Shown here one piece after another: positions 1-11,227 of a DNA stretch of 64,000 nucleotides. Below the pieces are notes generated by a model. It did no database searches and was not told the origin of the DNA. It was given only the letters and a program-made list of their open reading frames with translations. The position numbers and the translations under genes were made by a program. Each line of letters begins with the position of its first letter. Position 1 is the first letter of the stretch. The stretch lies in assembly GCA_038496445.1 (NCBI GenBank), contig JALMLS010000605.1:95055-159054 (forward strand), in the 5' to 3' direction. The stretch comes from Trichosphaerium sp. ATCC 40318 (lineage: Eukaryota > Discosea > Flabellinia > Trichosidae).

Positions 1-34
1 GGCGTTATTTATTAATATATTTAGCGTGATACAG

Positions 35-1090
35 GGATATTAGATGAAGTATACATTTACTTGTTCAATGATCTGCTACTCGTTACTCAAAAACTAAAAG
101 GTCTTCTTTTGGACACTGAAAAACTCGTTGTAACTATAGAATACAAGCGAGCTAAGCTTGTTGAGCTAATAAGAAACTCTTTATTACAAAATGGAGGTAC
201 GCGTAGATATGTCAAACGCTTTACGCGTTAGAAGAATCAAGTAGACATGACTCATCTGTAGTTTCCTACTTTGGCTTTCAAATTGTTTTGGCAAAGAAAG
301 CGTATCAGTTCTATGCTTACACAGAAGATATATGCTCCAAGTGTTTCAATACAGTAAAGCAAGATGTAAACGAACTCAAATCTATAGAAAAAACACGACG
401 TGCGTATCAGGGTGTAATAACGTAGTTAGTACTTACATTATGACGTGTTTTAGGACATGCGAGTACGCGCGTAAATCCTAGTATACTGAAGCTTGTTGAT
501 CAACTCAATGATCCGTCGGGGTTCAAGCCTAACAACACACTAAGCAATTCTTCTGGACCATCTATGAAACAAAACTCGAAACCTAAACTAAGCACCATTG
601 TAACGATATTTGAAGAACTAGTGAAGCTTGAGACGGACATGTTTCGAGCGCCAATTGAGATACAGACATTGTTGCCCGGTTTTGAAAAACAGTTCAATCC
701 GTCACAACTACGCATGCTGCATAGTCGAATTGAGGTAAAGAATCACCCGCATTCGTACTGGATTTAACAGTATTTAGGCGCTAAAGCAGAAACTAGAGCA
801 AATAGATCAGACTCATACAGCAATTCCATCGCTCCAGTCAGAGCGTATAGCAGTGCAGTTGTCACAAGCGATAAAGGGTGGTGCAGATGCTATAGGTACA
901 ATACTAACTTGTGTCTCTACAAGATGTTAATTTACAACTACTAGGCATGGTTAAAGAGCAAGTACAACAGACATTTCCGAAAGGACTAGTTGGTGTAAAA
1001 GAAACAAGACAATCAGTGGCTGATCTCATGCGATGGTACATCAAACTGAGCCAAACTTGGTCACTTGTACTCGCAGCTCCTGTTAGATAA
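35..1090 (+). CDS. PH-domain protein, probable RhoGEF C-terminal part (5' end outside window)
   Basis: Five exons keep phase: 35-196, 232-411, 454-734, 778-895 and 924-1090 (TAA). The first carries YLFNDLLLVTQ, the typical strand of a PH domain that follows a DH (RhoGEF) domain. The second ends the PH fold (FQIVLAKKAYQFYAYTED, then the C-terminal helix, with Cys where Trp is usual). The remaining ~170 residues are helical with no domain I recognise. The intron at 896-923 is only 28 bases. The catalytic DH part would lie upstream of the window, so the RhoGEF call is inference; another PH protein is possible. Such proteins activate Rho GTPases at membranes and the actin cortex. Confidence 0.65.
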
Positions 1091-1323
1091 ATTGACGCGT
1101 TGTGTGGTATTCACAACCAACTTGTAACAAAATAGCAACTATGTCTGCCGATTTAATAAAAAAGGCAATTCAAGCTCAATGTGGTTCGCTTTGCTCAAGT
1201 TATCGCGGCATATGAGCCACACACAGAGCAAAATGGACTAGAGTAAAAGATGTACCAAAAAGGTCAAATCAGTTCGCGACACCCTGACTTCGTTTTTGAT
1301 CAAAAACGTACCTGTAGCCTGAC

Positions 1324-2710
1324 ATGCCTATCATTTATGCGCTAGTAGCGCGCCAAACTACCATCCTTGCCGATCACGCTTTTAAACAAGGTAATTACAC
1401 TACCGTTGTACAAAGGATCCTTGAGAAGATACCTCCACAAGATGGTAAAATGTCCTATGTATTTGAGAGGTTCGTAATTAAACGACCTGTATTTATAAAA
1501 TACAGTGCTTTTTTATTGTATTAAATCGCCGACACCATCACAATCTTGGTTTGGGACACTTTTAAAGACTTTTCCACTTTATATCAACGATTTTACTTTT
1601 TTTAAAACGCTGTTGTGCTATAAACTACGCCTGGCGCTACGTTACTTCATTTTAGAATTTTCGTGAGCGTTTATTCTCGAATATTTGCTTTGGGTTTCTT
1701 TAAAATCGCTAATAAGTGTTACTTTAGGCATTACTTTCACTACATAGTAGATGACAGTATTATTTACATGTGTATGGCAGATGAAGGGTTTGGTAGACGA
1801 ATCCCATTCGCGTTTTTAGATGTACGTGCACGATAAAAAAAATTACCAACCGCTCATTTCCTTCTGGGCAAGCCCAAAAGCAAAAACAGAAAAAAAAAAG
1901 TTTTTGAAACATCGAAATTTACTCGATCTCCTAGGACATTAAAAGTAGATTTGCTTCTACCTACGGTGGCCGTGGACATACAGCACATGCTTATGAAATG
2001 AACGCTGATTTTGCTAGAGTACTAGAGAAGCAAATGGTAAGTCTCCACAAAACAAAAAAAAATCCACGGAAATAGAAAAGCTTTTCAAATAATTTTTGTT
2101 CTCTCCGTGTTGCACAACTCAAGGGCCTTGAAATACACTAAAACGTCTTATCTTATAGGACTACTTTTCAAACAATCAAAATGCCGACCGTATACGAAGC
2201 GTCAAGGGTAAAATCAACGAAGTAAACAAAATTTTGGTTCAAAATATTGAAAAAGTATTGGAAAGAGGTGAATCAATTGAGTTACTCGTTGACGCTACAG
2301 AAAGGCTTAACACTGGCTCATTGAACTTTAAGAAAAAGAGTACAGCATTGAAAAAAGCAATGTGGTGGAAGAATATCAAGATACTCATCATCTTGGGCGT
2401 TGTAGCTGTCGTACGTAACCAAACAACCTAAAAAAGCCGAAACCTTTCGCGAAATGACATAATTTTTTTCTGTTCTTTTTCGATAATTTTTTATTTGACA
2501 CGTGACATTTAGGTTGTCATCTATATCATTATCGCTATCATATGCAAAGGCCCATTCTTCCCTGGTTGCATCAAAAAAAGTAACTCTACACCACCTGCCC
2601 CTGTAGCTCCGCCAACAGCTCCAACACCTGCTCCAACAGTACCGCCAACAGTAGCACCAACAGCAGCACCAGTAGCACCAGTAGCACCAACAGCAGCAGC
2701 ACCAGTATAG
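1324..2710 (+). CDS. VAMP7: VAMP7-like longin R-SNARE
   Basis: Exons 1324-1469, 1728-1821, 1935-2036, 2159-2410 and 2513-2710 join in phase to give 263 residues. Residues 1-115 form a longin domain (start MPIIYALVARQTTILADHA, then HYIVDDSIIYMCMADEGFGR). Residues ~125-185 form the SNARE coiled coil (NKILVQNIEKVLERGESIEL). A transmembrane segment (VVAVVVIYIIIAIICKG) follows. The family mediates fusion of endosomes, lysosomes and secretory vesicles. Human VAMP7 has 220 residues; here ~50 extra residues rich in Ala, Pro and Thr follow the membrane anchor and would be luminal or extracellular, which is odd for a tail-anchored SNARE. The last intron holds CACGTG at 2499. Confidence 0.93.
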
Positions 2711-5111
2711 ATGTTGTGGTGCATGTACATAATCTCAAAATACACTCCTGTCCACAGTTTTTATGTGTCGAGTTTTCTTGTATTTATTTATTTCCTCATC
2801 TACCCACGTGTTGTCTTTATTTTTTTCGAGTTTTTATGTAGTGTTTTTTTCTTCTGTTTCATTTCAGAAACAAATAAGGAAAGTTGGGCGTGACAAGTCA
2901 ACACTAGTCTTGTCGTAAGTTCGCTTTCATTGAATGGCTCTCGTTATCATGTTCCCAGAACTATCTGGTAACGGGCACAGTGAAACCCAGCTCCTTTGTC
3001 GTAATGCCCTTCCGTTAGGAATATAAGCAACATTCATATTCATTGTCCCACTGGCATGTTCATTTATATTCACTGGTGTATTGATGCAGTTTTGATTTGT
3101 AACGAACGAAAGTGTCGATTCACGTGATTTCCAACAAGAAGTTTGATTGCTATTTTTTTCGCTACTAGTCACCAGAACACCAAAACGTACTGTATCACTT
3201 TACTTATGTGTTACCAAATCCAACATATGAGATTTGTGGGCGTTAGAATCAACCTTTCAACTCAAACTTGTCGTTTACTGTCTTGCAAAAGGTACGAATA
3301 ATGAATGAAGTTTTAACTGAATACTAGTGAATACTGGCTGTGTTAGAATATTATTTATTCATGACGGAAGGGCCTTAATTTGTCTTCTTGTCGCAATCAC
3401 TAGTACTTATTCCTCGCTTCCTTTCGTTGGATAGTGTACCATTCACTTCAAAAACATTCCTGGAGATATTCAAAAACTAATACCTTGTCCAAAGCAAAGA
3501 CATGTTCACAACATGGCATGTTATTTGCCGAACAACCGCCAAACTAATTTTGATGAAATCTACAAAACAGGCCGATGGATTTGACCTGACATAGCGCTAT
3601 TTTGTGTTAGCGCTACTCTTAATTTTTCGGGACGATTTGTGAACATAGGCAGCCTTTTGCAACTCTGCAAGCAATGCCATTAGTGTATCCTTATGGATGA
3701 GCATTCCAACAGAAAGTCACGGGGGTGCTACCAATCGGGAGCGGCTGTTTAAAAAGTATGCTTAACGCTACAATCAAATAGCGTTATATCAGGTCAAATC
3801 CGATGGCTTGCTTGGCATGACAATGGCGCTCTAGCAGCGAACTACTGGTGGAAACACGGCCAAATACACGGCTTTAACGAGCTGGTTTGACAATATAGTA
3901 AAACAAGCAGAAGTGAATTGGCGACAACAAGCGTGAGGGTGTATGCCATAATGAACAACTCCTATTTGAAGTATCGCTCGTAGATGATAAGAACCTAGGC
4001 GAATTTACTTGCTGGCACAGTAATGGCCAAGTCAAAGCTAAAGTGTTTGTAACATATAGGATGCTCTTCAATACCTAATGGCGCTGCAGGGCGTAAAGGG
4101 TATTCATAAGAGGTTTATGGATAGACTGATAAGTGAAAGAGAAAAAGAAAAAGAAGATTATTTTACGATGATAAAGAGAGAGGGAAAGAATTGCCCTGGT
4201 AAGATATTGAAACGATTGGATGAGATGTTCTTCCGTGGAAGATACCGTGTTGGCATGATAATGGCATTTGCTTAATGACGTATCTATGTAAAAGGTGAAG
4301 TACAAAATACTGTTGAATTACCCTTCAAAATATCTAAGACGACACGTGATACAACACTTGGAATTTAGCAAGCATCACCTCATAACCACGCCTTTAGCTA
4401 TAACAAGAGTGACCCAAGTTCTACCCAAAACTATGGAACCATGGGTGTTCACTGCATTCAGGTAAGGATTCAAAAATGTGTTCCTTCACCTGAAGGCCGG
4501 GCAAAGTTGTAGTTTAACAAAACCACTTGTCGCGATTCTGAATTGGCCTTGGTGACTGCAACGGAAAAAAGTTGGGTCTGTGGGGTGACAGTTTTGAACG
4601 TAAAGTTGTCCATTCATTAAACACGTGATTTTTTTTTGGTTTCAAACGTTTGGCTTGCTAGGGCAACCGTTTTCTACATCAAGCCCACTAAAACTTCACG
4701 GTGTTCATGAGCTAGTTCACACAAGATGAGGTTTACGGGTTTTTACTGTTCTCATTCTATAGTACCCCGAGCAGCATTGTAAAGTATTTGCTATGTCGGG
4801 TCAACCCGCAAGGTGAAAAGGGCTAGACAGGTTATTATTGGGGTTTTTGGGCTACATTTCTTTACAATCATTTGTACAGCTCGTTAATAGTGACAATGAT
4901 CGCCCCAAACGGGTACCCGACAATTGTTTTCTCTTAAATGTCATCGGTTTGTTTAAGGATCTTCACTAGCCTAGTACTAAGGTGTACTATTCCAATGAAG
5001 TTACTTGGGTCAAAAGTACTTGTCTCCAAAGGAGCGATAATAAATGTGCTTCTTTTGGCGTTAAGTACTGCCACCGTGGCTAAAACATGCCAATTCTAAG
5101 GCTAGCACACG
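2711..5111. other. Gene-poor stretch with possible Ig-like gene remnants
   Basis: No continuous gene model holds here. Short open segments look like pieces of extracellular beta-sandwich domains: at 3950-4074 (+) a run containing LGEFTCWHSNGQVKAKVFV, at 4520-4620 (+) TCRDSELALV followed by KSWVCGVTVLNVKL, at 4990-5090 (+) Cys-rich EVTWVKSTCLQR and KCASFGVKYC, and at 2927-3172 (-) an 81-codon frame with several Cys and Trp. Stops and phase breaks separate them. This fits a decayed or very intron-broken surface-protein gene, but no start, signal or splice chain could be fixed. CACGTG sites occur at 3121, 4343 and 4622. Confidence 0.3.
3571..3809. repeat. Imperfect inverted repeat, MITE-like
   Basis: The arm at about 3571-3605 (GATGGATTTGACCTGACATA and on) matches the reverse complement of about 3773-3809 with few differences. 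The two arms enclose ~170 bases without a reading frame. A short non-autonomous element or a hairpin-forming palindrome would look like this. No target-site duplication was identified. Confidence 0.4.
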
Positions 5112-5625
5112 ATGACCGCATCTACTCTCTTTATAGTATTGTTAGGATTAATTGCTATATCTCTAGCTGATAAAAAACAAGTTCCAGTGCCACCAATACC
5201 TCCACTACCAAACAACTTTCCAATACCTCCTTTACCAACCACAGGCTCCATTCCAATACCGCCAATACCAGGGAACTTTCCAATACCACCAATACCAAAT
5301 ACAGGAAACATTCCAATACCACCAATACCACCAATACCAAACACAGGAAATATCCCAATACCTCCAGTACCACCTGTACCTGTCATCCCAACGCCACCAA
5401 TACCACCTGTACCACCTGTACCAGGAAACGTCCCAATACCACCTGTTCCAGGTAACGTGCCAACTACGCCACCACCTACTGTAACACCTGCTTCAGTTGT
5501 ACGTTTTTTTCCTCTTTTTTTTTTGGGCCGTTTCGATTTCGAAACGCTAACTTCTTTTTTAGGCATCACAACTCTATTTTTCTGCACTTGTACTTGTTGC
5601 TTTATGTATTGCGCAGCTCTTGTAA
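5112..5625 (+). CDS. Secreted proline-rich repeat protein, probably lipid-anchored
   Basis: ATG at 5112 opens a signal peptide (MTASTLFIVLLGLIAISLA), then ~105 residues of PIPPIP / PVPPVP / NTGN repeats. An intron at 5499-5562 (GTACGT...TTTTTTAG) joins in phase to a hydrophobic end (ALVLVALCIAQLL) and TAA at 5623-5625, 149 residues in all. Signal peptide, low-complexity body and short hydrophobic C-terminus with no basic tail suggest a GPI-anchored coat or wall protein; this is inference. Reading through the intron gives a longer but less sensible C-terminus. The antisense glycine-rich frame of 190 codons is a mirror of the Pro repeats. Confidence 0.7.
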
Positions 5626-6157
5626 CACAATAAACTTCATAATTTTTCAAGGAGACTCCCAAATAGTAAATCACGTGGTAATTTGAGATTTAGTGATTAA
5701 GACTCTCCACCGCATTAGTGGCTATTTTTCGCGTAACTTGGTAGTTTGTTACAATAAGAGCCTGAAATAACCATAATAGCAGCCATACAAAATAAATAAA
5801 CTATTGTCACAGGAGCCCTTAGCTATGAAGTTGGGGTTTTATAAGTAGATGACTGGTGGATGAGGTAGAAAGTCTAAGTCGTTATTCACTCACAAGAACA
5901 AAGTAAACATATGTTATTCTAGCGTTTACACAAAGATCCACGTGTAGAAATAAAAATAATAAAAAAGGATTGGTACTGTATTTTGTTTGTCATTTATTTA
6001 CATTTTAGAATATTCTATTAATCGACAATATTTATAACCATTCCATCACCAGTGGAAAAATCCTTGATAGAAAGTTAATTACAACACCATATTGTCTAAA
6101 AAATGTAGAAAGAAGATTGATAATAAAAAAAAAAAGTTTTTGGAGTTTGATTTCTTT
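5626..6157. other. Convergent intergenic spacer
   Basis: No reading frame of note between two converging genes. It contains CACGTG at 5672 and 5939, AT-rich tracts and several AATAAA-like strings. Nothing else was recognised. Confidence 0.6.
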
Positions 6158-8897
6158 TTAGTATTCATTTACCTCTCCATGGTCAATCGATTCCATCAAA
6201 GGTTCCCTTGCTTCATCGCCCTCGAATTCAACCTTTTTCTTACTGCTCTTCTTTTTTTTCGTGCTCAAATGGCTCAATTGTTTATTCTCTGTAGCAAGGT
6301 CCATTGCCATCGAAACACGACTTCCCTTGGACATATTTGCTAATTTTGTTGCTCCAACGGCGGTGTGATAAAGGTTCTTTTTGATACGTAGTATTTGTGC
6401 ATCTCTAATAACACGTGCAGTAAAGTCAGGAGTCCAAGATTTCTTTGTAAGAGCCTCAATGCCAAAAAAAGTGAAAGCACCAACCTCTGCAATAACACCA
6501 TCTTCGAAAGCTTCCAGTTGAATTCCACCATGCAATACAAGCGTGAACTCTTTACTTTGTTCTCCGCGATTGTACAAGACGTTGTTATCAACATCTTGAG
6601 GCTTTATAGTGTAAACATTTGATCGCAAGATGACCTTCCTGAGAGCTCTCGGATCGATGATTGAAGGCGAAAAAACATCACAGTTTTTAGTAAGGAACAT
6701 TTGGATTGCCTTAAGCTGGTTCGGCGGCATACCCTCACCTGTATTTTGATATACTCTAAAAGGAGATGCACTGTGATAATCGATATGATCTACTGAGACT
6801 AAAAAGAAGGTAAGCACGAAAAAACGACATCAAGGGTAAACAAAGCACTTACCCGTATGAACATCAGTCTCATCCAAAATCTTGTCTTGAAGGATCTCTT
6901 CTAGGACGTCTTCAAGTGTCACTATACCAATAGCACCAGTAACAGGTATCTGTCCAGTCTATATGCACGATGGGGGTTAGCACTAGCAAACAGTGGTTGT
7001 CGGCAATTACCATTTCGTTTTGAGTGACGATAGCAAAGTGAGACGCTCCTGTTTTGAACTTTACCAATAATCTTTCTAGATTATTACCAGCTGTTATTGT
7101 GAACATTTCTCTAGAGTACAAAGCAACTACTGTCTTTAGAGGTGGTTGTAGGTTGGGATCTAATAGAACTAAATCTTTGACCAAGATGATGCCGACAATC
7201 TTGTCCTTGGTGTCCTAAACGCAATACCAAACATCAATACAAATGAACAAAAAACTTCGAGAGAAGCGACTCTGACGCACCTCGTATACCGGAAATCGAC
7301 TGTATCCTTTAGCTAAGATATCGCTCAATAAATCAAACGTAACTCTTTGTTTAACCCATGCACGTTAAGGCAGCATAAACCAAAAAAAAAACAAGGTAAA
7401 ATATTTGTAAAAGAAAGGATACATTCAACATGTATATATCGTCTATTGGCGTCATGATATCCTCAACGTTTGTTGTTGATAGATTCAACGCTCCATTCAT
7501 AATTTGACGTTCCGCGTTGGTCAAATCACCATGTTGTGTCTTCTTATGAAGATCCAAGAAGGTTTTCAACTACAAAATAAAAATAAGACTTCACATTCAC
7601 AAATCACAAAAAAAACTATGTACCTCCTCTCGCTTGTATATTGTACCAAGCTCATCACCAAGGATAAAATCGAGGACTTTACTTACAGGATACGCAATTG
7701 GAAAGAACAAAGCAACAAAAAACCATACTAGCCATATTGTATACGCGCTAAAAGCTAAGGAAAATTAGGTTAAACTCTTGTAACTTTTTATGAATAAAAT
7801 TATTGATCGCGTCCCAAAAATAATGTGCTTTCAAGTTTTTTAAAGAAAACGTTATCGTACCCAATGCAAAACGAGAAAATAATGCTTGAGGTACAATCTC
7901 TCCAAACAAAACAAGAAGTGTCGTAGATAATACAAAAGAAACAAGCTCAGAAGTGACGTCAACGATTAAAATAGGTAACAAAGAATTCACTGCTGACACT
8001 ACGAATAAAATAGTGCACAACAGCAAGTTACCGTGTTTCCTTATAGGTAACACTGCTTTTGCATATCTCTTCTGTGACTTTGTTCCACCAGCAACATAAA
8101 TCTACAAAAGTCTTTCAAAAACAAAACAAAAAAACATACGTTGACAGAAAAAAAAGATGTCACGTGACATAAAAAAAATTGATAATTTTTGGCAATCTTC
8201 CAAAATGTGTTGCACAAAAAAAAATCCACAAAATTGCTTTGTGTTAGCGTTTGTAGTGTTGATACAAGGCTTTAATTGGCGTACACGTAGAGTAAATATA
8301 TCAAGGCCCATGAGACCAAGGTTTAATCCAGAAAATGTAAATGTTATGGATAGTAATACGAATATCGCTACCCATTTTAATAGTGTTATCCACCACGCCT
8401 CTGGTTCTTCCTAGAACTCAATTTTGTGAGAATGTATTCAGTCGCGAGATAGCCACAATGTTTGTGTACCGGTGTTTCGAGCGCTGGAATACACGTTCCA
8501 GGGTTTAGAGACGGTTCACAACCGTTTGTCGTGTTTCCAGTACATAAGCTGCAAACGCCACAACCAAGACTTGCTGCTTCACCATCGCAGTCTTCGTTAA
8601 CGAAACAAGACGCTCCACACGATGGCGGCGTGCTGCATTCACCATGAATCTAAAACACGTTACAAACTCGGAAATTGGCGTCAACACCAACACAGCTCGG
8701 TTACTAGCGTAGTGGAAGGCAAAAAGCGCTTATTGGCAAAAACGTACGCAAACATTGCAACTGACGTAGTTACTACAACTGGTTGAGTTTCTACACGTAG
8801 ACGAGGTAGGTAGGCTCTCGTTACGCAATACGCAGGTCAACGACTCCACTAAAACAAAGCTGCTAATAACTAGCAGCAATATACATAGTAGCCTCAT
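6158..8897 (-). CDS. CNNM/CorC-type membrane protein: Cys-rich ectodomain, DUF21, CBS pair, cNMP-binding-like domain
   Basis: Exons (minus strand): 8897-8748, 8649-8470, 8410-8285, 8101-7861, 7754-7624, 7569-7423, ~7350-7281, 7214-7011, 6958-6853, 6798-6158; about 665 residues. In order: signal peptide; a ~90-residue ectodomain with ~20 Cys; a DUF21 membrane domain (FSGLNLGLMGLDIFTLR, VLFGEIVPQAL); a linker ending DELGTIYKREE; two CBS domains (IMTPIDDIYML, GIVTLEDVLEEI); a ~210-residue C-terminal cyclic-nucleotide-binding-homology-like domain; and a Lys/Ser tail. Metazoan CNNMs take part in Mg2+ efflux at the plasma membrane. One acceptor near 7350 does not keep phase. CACGTG lies in the intron at 8161. 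The 5' end is duplicated at 10547-11158. Confidence 0.9.
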
Positions 8898-9122
8898 TAC
8901 CTGTATTGCGACAATTGTTTAACACGCCAAATCTGTAAGAATTATGCTGACACGCGTTTACCATAACACTTTCTTAACGGCAATGCGTGGTACCCCTTTC
9001 GCATTCTTATATAACGTGTTTGAAGAAATGTTAACGGTTTTGGGGTTACTGGACGTTCAGCAAAATACAAAAAAAATTTATTCTCATTTTTATTTTTCAT
9101 TCAGACTTTAAAGTTAGCCATT
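8503..9122. repeat. Segmental direct duplication, copy 1 (CNNM exons 1-2 and promoter)
   Basis: This ~620-base block recurs at 10547-11158 in the same orientation. It covers most of CNNM exon 2, intron 1, exon 1 and ~225 bases upstream of its ATG (8897). The promoter side, from about 8870 to 9122, appears identical in both copies; the coding side has diverged by small indels in copy 2. Confidence 0.9.
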
Positions 9123-10546
9123 TAGTCAGCGTCCTATTTTTTCCGGACCGCCCTATTTTTTCCGGGTAAAAATCAAAAATTTCAGTACAAAACAATAAGT
9201 TTCTCCCTTCAAACATAAGTAAGATATTCCGAATTCTAGTATAAGGAATACACGATATTAGGCACGCGGTATAGGTACTCAGATATGCTGTTACTTGTTA
9301 GCTTACACGCATTTCTCACTATTTTTGCCTCTGATATTGTAAAACACTTTTGGGAAACTAGAGCACGCTTTCATCTCGCACTACTTACACGCCATCTACT
9401 AGACATATTTTACTTATAGTACCTCTCATAAGAAACGTACAAGTCATGTTTGGAGTTTACAGAGGGCTGATTTGGTATTTTTTTATGTAACGTTGTTTTT
9501 AATTTTGCTTTTCTAGCTTTCCATTGTAACTTTTTTTTTGCAAATTTGGGATGCACAGGTTTTGTTACCAGTTGAGAACAAGTGCTGTTTCTCAGGTAGA
9601 CTGAAAATTATTTCTATGTTTGATCTTTATCAAACTCTATTGCACTTATAGAATTAACATCATACTCTTAGTCACCGTCACCCAAATGCAGATGGGTATA
9701 CATCTTAATATCAAAGGCTTGTTATATTAACTATAACTCATTTATACTTTCATCGATGTTTTGTCAATGACTTCAGGTCAGACAAATCATGTTGGCACAT
9801 CAGTTTTTTCAGTTTTTTTCCACAATCTATATTTTTCTGTAGGCCAACACCAGCGTATACCTATTGTGACATTAACAGTCCAACTTTAGAGTATTAATAT
9901 GTTTGCTTTGAACTACAGCTTTATATAAAATTACATACGATATTATGATGTCAATATTGAGTTTAACTATCGCCACACAAACATACACAACAAGTAAGAA
10001 TTGATGTGAAATGAGCATCTCCCATTATTTAAATGCAATCTTATATAATGAGCGTCTACAACATAGTGTTGGTGCTTGTATACAAACATCAAGTAGCCTT
10101 TGGAATATAGGGATGGGGACTGAGAATGTTCAAATGTAGAAGCAAATTGTGAATTTTTTGAGAAAGGATAGTCTCCGTTTACCACTCACGAAAAAAATTT
10201 GCACCACTTCTACTACTATGATTTCCTTCCTCATTATACATGTAGTGCTGGTGATATGCAGCTGTAGCACAAACGCTTCTCTGAGCATAGAAATATACCA
10301 CCTTTTACGCTGTACATGAGGATGCCACAAGTGTAATAAACACAGTATTAACGCCTTTCCTGGATATATTCATTGCAAACGTCAACTTGCCCATTATCTC
10401 ACTTGTCATAAATGATTTGTGCTGAATTGGGACACATTTTGAATCATGGGATACAAACTTATGGAGTCTTCCAAATCAACCACAAAAGAACTAAAAATGT
10501 GATCCACAATTTTGGTGACATCACATTTCAGCGTGTAAAACTGAAT
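9123..10546. other. Spacer between the duplicated blocks, no gene recognised
   Basis: About 1.4 kb of AT-rich sequence without a supportable gene. It starts with a tandem 14-base motif CCTATTTTTTCCGG at 9133-9146 and 9152-9165, just beyond the breakpoint of duplication copy 1. Two overlapping minus-strand frames (9967-10330) lack splice context or similarity. Together with the flanking duplication it is best read as inserted or duplicated DNA; whether a decayed mobile element caused it is unknown. Confidence 0.5.
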
Positions 10547-11158
10547 GTTTAGAGACGGTTCACAACCAATGTCGGTTTAGCAGTACATAAGCTGCAAACG
10601 CCACAACCAAGACTTGTGCTTCACCAGTCGCAGTGCTTCGTTAACAAACAAACGCTCCACACGATGGCGGCGTGCTGCTTTCACCATGAATCTAAACACG
10701 TTACAAACTCGGAAATTGGCGTCAACACCAACACAGCTCGGTTAAAGCGTAGTGGACAAAAAGCGCTTATTGGCAAAAACGTACGCAAACATTGCAACTG
10801 ACGTAGTTACTACAACTGGTTGAGTTTCTACACGTTGACGAGGTAGGTAGGCTCTCGTTACGCAATACGCAGGTCAAGGCTCCACTAAAACAAAGCTGCT
10901 AATAACTAGCAGCAATATACATAGTAGCCTCATTACCTGTATTGCGACAATTGTTTAACACGCCAAATCTGTAAGAATTATGCTGACACGCGTTTACCAT
11001 AACACTTTCTTAACGGCAATGCGTGGTACCCCTTTCGCATTCTTATATAACGTGTTTGAAGAAATGTTAACGGTTTTGGGGTTACTGGACGTTCAGCAAA
11101 ATACAAAAAAAATTTATTCTCATTTTTATTTTTCATTCAGACTTTAAAGTTAGCCATT
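10547..11158 (-). pseudogene. Truncated, frameshifted copy of the CNNM 5' end (duplication copy 2)
   Basis: Matches 8503-9122. The ATG (10933) and signal-peptide region are intact, but a one-base loss near 10880 (AACGAC to AGGC context) shifts the frame, and more indels follow in the exon 2 part (10560-10700). No DUF21 exon follows, so it cannot make a CNNM protein. Its promoter half looks unchanged and now lies 295 bases upstream of the divergent metalloprotease ATG at 11228. That suggests CNNM and the protease were once head-to-head neighbours. Confidence 0.85.
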
Positions 11159-11227
11159 GTTGACTTTCTGCCTATTCTTGTTTTCGTTCCTGCGCATTAC
11201 ACCATACACAACGCTCTTGTAAACGCT

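Noticed and set aside
2521-2745. Ala/Gly-rich minus-strand frame
   Set aside because: Antisense of the Pro/Ala/Thr tail exon of the VAMP7-like gene.
4078-4275. 65-codon plus-strand frame (KGIHKRFMDRLISEREKEKE)
   Set aside because: Lys/Glu-rich, no similarity, no splice partner found; kept only as part of the unresolved 2.7-5.1 kb stretch.
5102-5674. Glycine-rich minus-strand open frame of 190 codons
   Set aside because: Exact antisense of the proline-rich gene at 5112-5625; CCA/CCT-rich repeats leave the opposite strand stop-free. No signal peptide or splice logic.
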